NCBI GenBank assembly: GCA_965363355.1 | Contig: CBDTTM010000087.1 | Coordinates: 1 to 9,718 of the forward strand | Origin: CBDTTM01 sp965363355 | Lineage (GTDB): Bacteria; Bacillota; Negativicutes; Selenomonadales; Selenomonadaceae | Reading direction: 5' to 3' | DNA length: 9,718 nucleotides | Shown: positions 5,390 through 9,718 of the stretch, one piece after another | How the letters are laid out: each line of letters opens with the position of its first letter | Position numbering within the stretch: position 1 is the first letter of the stretch | Position numbers and translations under genes: made by a program | The notes under the pieces: model-generated | What the model was told of the DNA's origin: nothing | Databases searched by the model: none | What the model saw: the letters and a program-made list of their open reading frames with translations, nothing else

Positions 5390-7696
5390 TTGAAATTATA
5401 TATTGCCGAAAAACCGAGCATGGGAGCGGAAATAGCGAAGTGTCTCACCGGCCCGATCGAACGGCATGATGGGTATTTGGTAACCAAAGGCGGGGTTGTG
5501 ACCTGGGGGTTTGGCCATATTCTGCGCCAGGCGGAACCAGATGAATACGATGCAAAATATAAAATGTGGCGTTCAGAAGACTTGCCGATTGTTCCGGCAG
5601 TTTGGAAATTGCTCGTCGATAAATCTTGCGTCAAACAGTTTAATACAATCAAGGGCCTTATTGAAAAAGCCGATGAAATCGTCCATGCAGGTGACCCTGA
5701 TAGAGAGGGGCAGTTGTTGATCGATGAGGTATTGGATTATGTGCAGAATGAAAAGCCAGTAAAACGAATTTTGCTCAACGCTTTAGATGAGAAGAGCATT
5801 CAAAAGGCAAATGCTTCATTGCGAGACAATAAGGAATTTTATAATCTAAAACAGTCGGCTTTAGCTAGAGCCAGGGCTGATTGGCTGATTGGAATGAATT
5901 TGTCTAGGGCTTATACACTGGCGGCGCGCCGTGCGGGACACCGCATTGTCTTGCCTATTGGACGAGTCAAAACACCAACATTGGCATTAGTCGTCAGGCG
6001 GGAAAGAGAGCTTAAAGATTTTATCCCGGTTGACTACTATACAATTAAGGCAGAATTTTCCCATGAAAATGGAGATTTTTGGGCAAATTGGAAGGCTGGC
6101 GAAGAACAGCGTGGGCTAGATTCCGAGGGGCGACTGCTTAATGCAGAAATCGCTGAAGCTTTGTTACAGCGTTTTGCCTCGTCATCTTCGAAAGGGGTTA
6201 TTTCCCTTTATCAAAAAAGTGAAAAAAAAGAACCCCATCGTCTTCCATTTTCGTTATCGTCCCTACAGGTCATGGCAGGAAAAAAATTTGGTTATGAACC
6301 GCAGCTCGTGCTAGATACGGCACAAAAACTTTACGAACGAAAATTGACGACGTATCCTCGATCGGATTGTGAATATCTTCCGGTCAATCAATTTGCGGAT
6401 GCTAAAGTTATTTTAGCGAATTTAGCACAAGGTGATGATTCAGCCCTAAGTCAATGGAGTAAGGCCGGAGACAGCAAAATGAAGAGTCGGTGCTGGAATG
6501 ATAAAAAGATTTCAGCCCATCATGCGATTATTCCGACACAAGTTAAGGTAAAGACCTTGCAGTTAAGTGAAACGGAAAGAAATATATATTTCCTTATCGC
6601 GCAGGCTTATATAGCACAGTTTTATCCACTTCATATTTATGATCAAACAAAAGTGGAAATCGATTATGAAGAAGAAAAATTTACAGCTAGTGGACGAGTG
6701 GTAAAAGAGGCTGGTTGGAAAGCGCTTTATTCAGGAGATACAGATAAAGACGACGAAAAAGATGAAAGTGCACTTTTGCCGGCGATGAAAAAGAAAGACA
6801 GCGTGGATTATAAAAATGGCAAAGTTGACAAAAGGGCTACAAAGCCGCCTGTTCGCTTTACCGCAGCAACACTTTTGGCCGGTATGAAGGAAATCCATAA
6901 ATATGTCAAAGATGAAGAATCCAAAAAGAAGTTGAAAGATGTATATGGAATTGGTACAGAAGCAACGAGAGCGACAATCATCGATGATTTGATCAAACGG
7001 AAGTTTTTGCGTTCTGAGGGAAAGAAAAAATATTTAATTCCAACAGACGCGGCGTATTTGTTGGTCGATGCATTGCCAGATGAGATGATTTATCCGGATT
7101 CGACGGCGATATGGGAAGATCATTTGCATTCAATGGCAGAAGGTGAAGGGGAACTAGAAGAATTTTTGGCAGCTCAAATCAAGTTTGCGACGCTGCTTTG
7201 TCAAAAAGCACTTGCTGTTGAATTGCCTGTACAGGGAGAATATCCTTGTCCGCGTTGTAAAAAAGGCGTCATGTTGAAAAGACATGGAAAAAATGGAGAC
7301 TTTTGGGGCTGCTCAAATTATCCCCGTTGTCGAATGAGTTGCGATGATAAAGCAGGTGTGCCGGATTTTTCATCGGCGAAGGCGCCAAGGCAAAATAGCC
7401 CTGGACCTAGAAATGTGGCAACGGATATTTTGGATGATGATTTTGCTCCAATGATATCGGCTATGGATATGATAGCGCAAATGAACGCGGCAAAAGCACA
7501 GCGGGAAAAGGCATCTGCAAATCCTTTGGAAACGTTGGCACAAGCTTCTTCGCCGAAAGGTTTGCCACTTTGCCCTCGCTGCCGTGAAGGCAATCTTCGC
7601 CGTATCAACGGCAAAAATGGAGTTTTTTGGGGTTGTACGAATTATCCACATTGCACAGCAACCTATGATGATATAAAAGGAAAACCAAATACTTGA
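5390..7696 (+). CDS. topB: DNA topoisomerase III (type IA) with two C-terminal zinc ribbons
   Basis: Type IA topoisomerase that passes one DNA strand through a transient break in another, helping to decatenate replicating DNA and resolve recombination intermediates. The 768 residues read in order: Toprim domain with Glu 7 (AEKPS) and the metal-binding DPDREGQ at 102-108; a gate region with PIGRVKTPTLALVVRRE at about 189-205; LTTYPRSDCEYLP at 319-331 with catalytic Tyr 322; HHAIIPT at 377-383; and GIGTEATRATI at 520-530. Two zinc ribbons follow: Cys 620, 623, 641, 647 and Cys 728, 731, 749, 755, each ending in a similar FWGC-NYP-C pattern and joined by an Ala-rich, probably flexible linker. 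E. coli TopB is shorter (about 650). It starts at TTG 5390, which gives the family start MKLYIAEKPS and has GAGGTG six bases upstream. The next gene follows after 15 bases. Confidence 0.94.
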   Translation: MKLYIAEKPSMGAEIAKCLTGPIERHDGYLVTKGGVVTWGFGHILRQAEPDEYDAKYKMWRSEDLPIVPAVWKLLVDKSCVKQFNTIKGLIEKADEIVHAGDPDREGQLLIDEVLDYVQNEKPVKRILLNALDEKSIQKANASLRDNKEFYNLKQSALARARADWLIGMNLSRAYTLAARRAGHRIVLPIGRVKTPTLALVVRRERELKDFIPVDYYTIKAEFSHENGDFWANWKAGEEQRGLDSEGRLLNAEIAEALLQRFASSSSKGVISLYQKSEKKEPHRLPFSLSSLQVMAGKKFGYEPQLVLDTAQKLYERKLTTYPRSDCEYLPVNQFADAKVILANLAQGDDSALSQWSKAGDSKMKSRCWNDKKISAHHAIIPTQVKVKTLQLSETERNIYFLIAQAYIAQFYPLHIYDQTKVEIDYEEEKFTASGRVVKEAGWKALYSGDTDKDDEKDESALLPAMKKKDSVDYKNGKVDKRATKPPVRFTAATLLAGMKEIHKYVKDEESKKKLKDVYGIGTEATRATIIDDLIKRKFLRSEGKKKYLIPTDAAYLLVDALPDEMIYPDSTAIWEDHLHSMAEGEGELEEFLAAQIKFATLLCQKALAVELPVQGEYPCPRCKKGVMLKRHGKNGDFWGCSNYPRCRMSCDDKAGVPDFSSAKAPRQNSPGPRNVATDILDDDFAPMISAMDMIAQMNAAKAQREKASANPLETLAQASSPKGLPLCPRCREGNLRRINGKNGVFWGCTNYPHCTATYDDIKGKPNT

Positions 7697-7711
7697 TATG
7701 AGGAGAAAAAT

Positions 7712-8896
7712 ATGAGTGAAAAATTTTTAAAGCTGGGTCTAGGTGAAGACTTGGTTCAGGCCATGGATAAAATGAACTTTATCGATCCGACACCGATTCA
7801 AGAGCAGGCAATACCGAAAGCCTTGATTGGAGAAAATATCGTTGGCCAGTCAGCTACTGGTACGGGAAAGACATTGGCTTACCTATTGCCGCTTGTTCAA
7901 AAAATTGATATAAATTCTTCAGCTGTGCAGGCAGTTGTGTTAGCTCCGACGTATGAATTGGCTATGCAGATCAATCAGCATTTACAAAAACTTTTGGAAA
8001 TGAGCGCTTTACCTATTCGAAATTTAGCCTTGATCGGTGGAGCGAATGTTGCTCGTCAAATGGAAAAGCTTAAGAAAAAACCACAAATCATTGTGGGGTC
8101 AGCGGGACGCATCATTGAGCTTCAGAAAAAAGGGAAGCTTAAACTTCAGCAAGTCAAAATGCTTGTACTTGATGAGTTCGATCGCTTGCTCGATGATCAA
8201 AACCAGGAATCCATCGCAAAAGTCCAACAGATGGTAGCCAGGGATTGTCAGTATCTATTGTTTTCAGCAACTGCTCCGGGCAAGGCGTTGGACCGTGCTG
8301 ACTTCCTAGCGAAACCACAGGTCATTAAGGTCAATGATCGTGCGATACTACAGCCGCAAATTGAAAATTGTTATTTTCTTGTTGAATTCCGTGATAAAGT
8401 AGAAATGCTAAAAAAACTATCGAAGACATTGGCTGTTAAGAGAGCCTTGGTGTTTGTCAATAAAGCTTATGATGTAGATGTGGCTCTTGAAAAACTGATT
8501 CATGGTGGCATGAAAGCAGCGTCTCTTGTGGGTTCTTCGGATAAGATTTCGCGCCAAAAAGCGATTGCTGATTTTACGAAAGGCAATATCAATTTGCTTT
8601 TGGCGACGGATATAGCGGCTAGAGGATTAGATATCCCTAATGTCGATTATGTATTTAACTTGGATTTGCCAGAAAATGAAAAAGTCTATTTGCATAGAGT
8701 TGGCCGTACGGGTCGTGCTGGTGCGAAGGGGACGGCGATTACGTTGGTAGATTCTAAAGAAATTACTAAATTTGCCGCTATCGGACAAAAACTTCAAGTT
8801 AAATTTTTGGCTAAAAAATTAGCCCAAGGGCAGGTCATGGACTTTATCGTAAGGCCTGCACATCAAAGAATCATAAGAGAAGATTTTAGGAGGTGA
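7712..8896 (+). CDS. YfmL-like DEAD-box RNA helicase with DEFD motif II
   Basis: Cytoplasmic ATP-dependent RNA helicase of 394 residues: two RecA-like domains and almost no C-terminal extension. Visible motifs: Q-motif PTPIQ (26-30), motif I SATGTGKT (47-54), Ia PTYELA (79-84), GG (109-110), Ib SAGR (130-133), II DEFD (154-157), III SAT (185-187), IV LVFVN (246-250), V TDIAARGLD (299-307) and VI HRVGRTGR (328-335). Usual forms are PTRELA, TPGR and DEAD, so three motifs vary while the catalytic Lys 53, Asp 154, Glu 155 and the motif VI arginines are kept. The run LIGGANVARQMEKLKKKPQIIVG (107-129) recalls Bacillus subtilis YfmL, which has DETD and acts in large-subunit ribosome assembly; this is from memory and supports a similar role only by analogy. 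GGAG at 7702-7705 precedes the ATG by six bases. Its stop codon lies within the next gene's Shine-Dalgarno. Confidence 0.92.
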   Translation: MSEKFLKLGLGEDLVQAMDKMNFIDPTPIQEQAIPKALIGENIVGQSATGTGKTLAYLLPLVQKIDINSSAVQAVVLAPTYELAMQINQHLQKLLEMSALPIRNLALIGGANVARQMEKLKKKPQIIVGSAGRIIELQKKGKLKLQQVKMLVLDEFDRLLDDQNQESIAKVQQMVARDCQYLLFSATAPGKALDRADFLAKPQVIKVNDRAILQPQIENCYFLVEFRDKVEMLKKLSKTLAVKRALVFVNKAYDVDVALEKLIHGGMKAASLVGSSDKISRQKAIADFTKGNINLLLATDIAARGLDIPNVDYVFNLDLPENEKVYLHRVGRTGRAGAKGTAITLVDSKEITKFAAIGQKLQVKFLAKKLAQGQVMDFIVRPAHQRIIREDFRR

Positions 8897-8933
8897 ACAC
8901 CTATAGCTGCTTTTAACGCAGCATAGGTATTTA
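8888..8933 (+). promoter_or_regulatory. Perfect Shine-Dalgarno followed by a hairpin before a TTG start
   Basis: AGGAGGTGA (8888-8896), a full anti-SD match, contains the helicase stop codon. The next usable start, TTG at 8934, lies 40 bases beyond AGGAGG. The space between is almost filled by a hairpin: ACCTAT, a bulged A, GCTGC (8899-8910), a 7-base loop, then GCAGC and ATAGGT (8918-8928), making 11 pairs. Folding it away leaves ten bases between AGGAGG and TTG. There is no U-run, so it is not a terminator. Alternatively the AGGT at 8925-8928, in the 3' arm, could be a weak RBS of its own. Confidence 0.6.
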
Positions 8934-9718
8934 TTGGATTTTTGGACAGCTTTGTTTAAGTTGGCAATAATTTTGTTTTTGGTATTTATGAATGGTTTTT
9001 TTGTAGCCGCGGAATTTGCTGTGGTGAAGATTCGTTCTTCTAGACTAGAAACAATGATACAAGACGGCAATAAGCGAGCGAAATACGCAAAAAAACTCAC
9101 AGACCATCTCGATGCTTCCTTATCGGTCACGCAGCTCGGCATTACACTGGCTTCATTAGGTTTGGGCTGGATTGGCGAACCTACAGTTGCAGCTATGTTG
9201 CATCCACTGATTGAATTTTTTGGTCTTTCGCCAGAAGTAGGACATTCCATTTCTTTTGTCATTGCGTTTTCATTCATCACCGCATTGCATATCGTTTTGG
9301 GTGAATTGACACCAAAATCATTGGCAATCCAAAAAGCGGAGTCGGTGGTTTTGGGCATAGCATTTCCAATGCTTTTATTTCAGCGTGTCATGTATCCGGC
9401 GGTTTGGGTACTTAACCATGTTGCGAATTGGGTGCTTAAAAAACTTGGTTTTGAAGTGAACAGTGAAGATGATGCAGCTCATACAGAGGCTGAAATTCGT
9501 ATATTGATGGAGGAGAGCCATAAACAAGGTTATATCGATAAGACAGAACTTACTTTTGTCGATAATGTATTTGACTTTTCAGATCGTCATGTTAGAGAAA
9601 TCATGATTCCACGTACTGATATGATTTGCCTGTATTTGGAAGATTCTTTTGCTGAAAATGTTGATAAGGCATTGCAAGAGCGTTTGACACGTTACCCGAT
9701 GTGTATCGATGATAAAGA
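8934..9718 (+). CDS. DUF21/CBS membrane protein of the CNNM (CorC/HlyC-like) family, 5' part
   Basis: The first 261 codons of an integral membrane protein whose relatives are linked to magnesium or cobalt efflux and were once called hemolysins; the window ends inside the gene. The DUF21 transmembrane domain spans about 1-170: helix 1 leading into NGFFVAAEFAVVKIRSSRLE at 20-39, SVTQLGITLASLGLGWIGEP at 64-83, and HIVLGELTPKSLAIQKAE at 119-136. Then come AEIRILMEESHKQGYIDKTE at 186-205 and IMIPRTDM at 223-230, the typical entry to the paired CBS domains, followed by the start of CBS1. TTG 8934 is chosen because it includes the whole first helix; the first ATG (8988) would cut into it. Other TTG codons (8952, 8961) are possible but have no good RBS. 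It is probably co-transcribed with the helicase gene, 37 bases away. Ion specificity cannot be read from this part. Confidence 0.9.
   Translation, partial: MDFWTALFKLAIILFLVFMNGFFVAAEFAVVKIRSSRLETMIQDGNKRAKYAKKLTDHLDASLSVTQLGITLASLGLGWIGEPTVAAMLHPLIEFFGLSPEVGHSISFVIAFSFITALHIVLGELTPKSLAIQKAESVVLGIAFPMLLFQRVMYPAVWVLNHVANWVLKKLGFEVNSEDDAAHTEAEIRILMEESHKQGYIDKTELTFVDNVFDFSDRHVREIMIPRTDMICLYLEDSFAENVDKALQERLTRYPMCIDDK

Noticed and set aside
8899..8928. Hairpin after the helicase gene as a terminator
   Set aside because: The stem is followed by ATTTATTGG, not a U-run, and the next gene begins six bases later.
8819..9358. Minus-strand open frame of 179 codons
   Set aside because: It lies opposite the conserved DUF21 domain and the helicase end; composition is that of a shadow frame.

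Overview
The window reads as ordinary chromosome of a moderately AT-rich bacterium with strong AGGAGG-type ribosome binding sites, TTG starts, intrinsic terminators and a Bacillus-style lysine riboswitch. These point to the Firmicutes in the broad sense. The ManY and ManZ proteins look very like the enterobacterial ones while the rest looks Firmicute-like. I take that mix to suggest the Negativicutes (Selenomonas/Megamonas/Mitsuokella relatives), but this is inference, not proof. No mobile element, CRISPR array, tRNA or rRNA gene is visible.

Left part, plus strand (1-2960): the end of a mannose-family PTS operon (a possible tail of an upstream gene, then manY/IIC and manZ/IID) closes with a strong terminator. 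After it comes a separately transcribed 6-phosphofructokinase gene, pfkA, with two promoter candidates and its own terminator. Sugar import and phosphorylation followed by the committing step of glycolysis is a sensible pairing.

Middle, minus strand (about 3050-4690): a diaminopimelate-decarboxylase-like gene (lysA) converges on pfkA. Reading in its own direction, it has a consensus promoter (TTGACA, 17 bp, TATAAT), a full lysine riboswitch aptamer, a candidate antiterminator, an intrinsic terminator, then the RBS and the gene. Lysine should therefore switch off its own last biosynthetic step by premature termination. The enzyme has several unusual active-site motifs.

Right part, plus strand (4985-9718): a tightly spaced probable operon encodes a small DUF1232 membrane protein, topoisomerase III (topB) with two zinc ribbons, a YfmL-like DEAD-box RNA helicase with a DEFD motif II, and the first 261 codons of a DUF21/CBS (CNNM/CorC family) membrane protein that runs off the window. 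Between the last two genes a perfect Shine-Dalgarno overlapping the helicase stop is separated from the next start by an 11-bp hairpin, which may bring the two together. The divergent region 4363-4984 between lysA and the DUF1232 gene is filled by the riboswitch leader and by promoter and operator candidates.

Nothing here amounts to a wholly new system. The best leads are the SD/hairpin/TTG junction at 8888-8936, the lysine-riboswitch-controlled non-canonical LysA, and the variant helicase.
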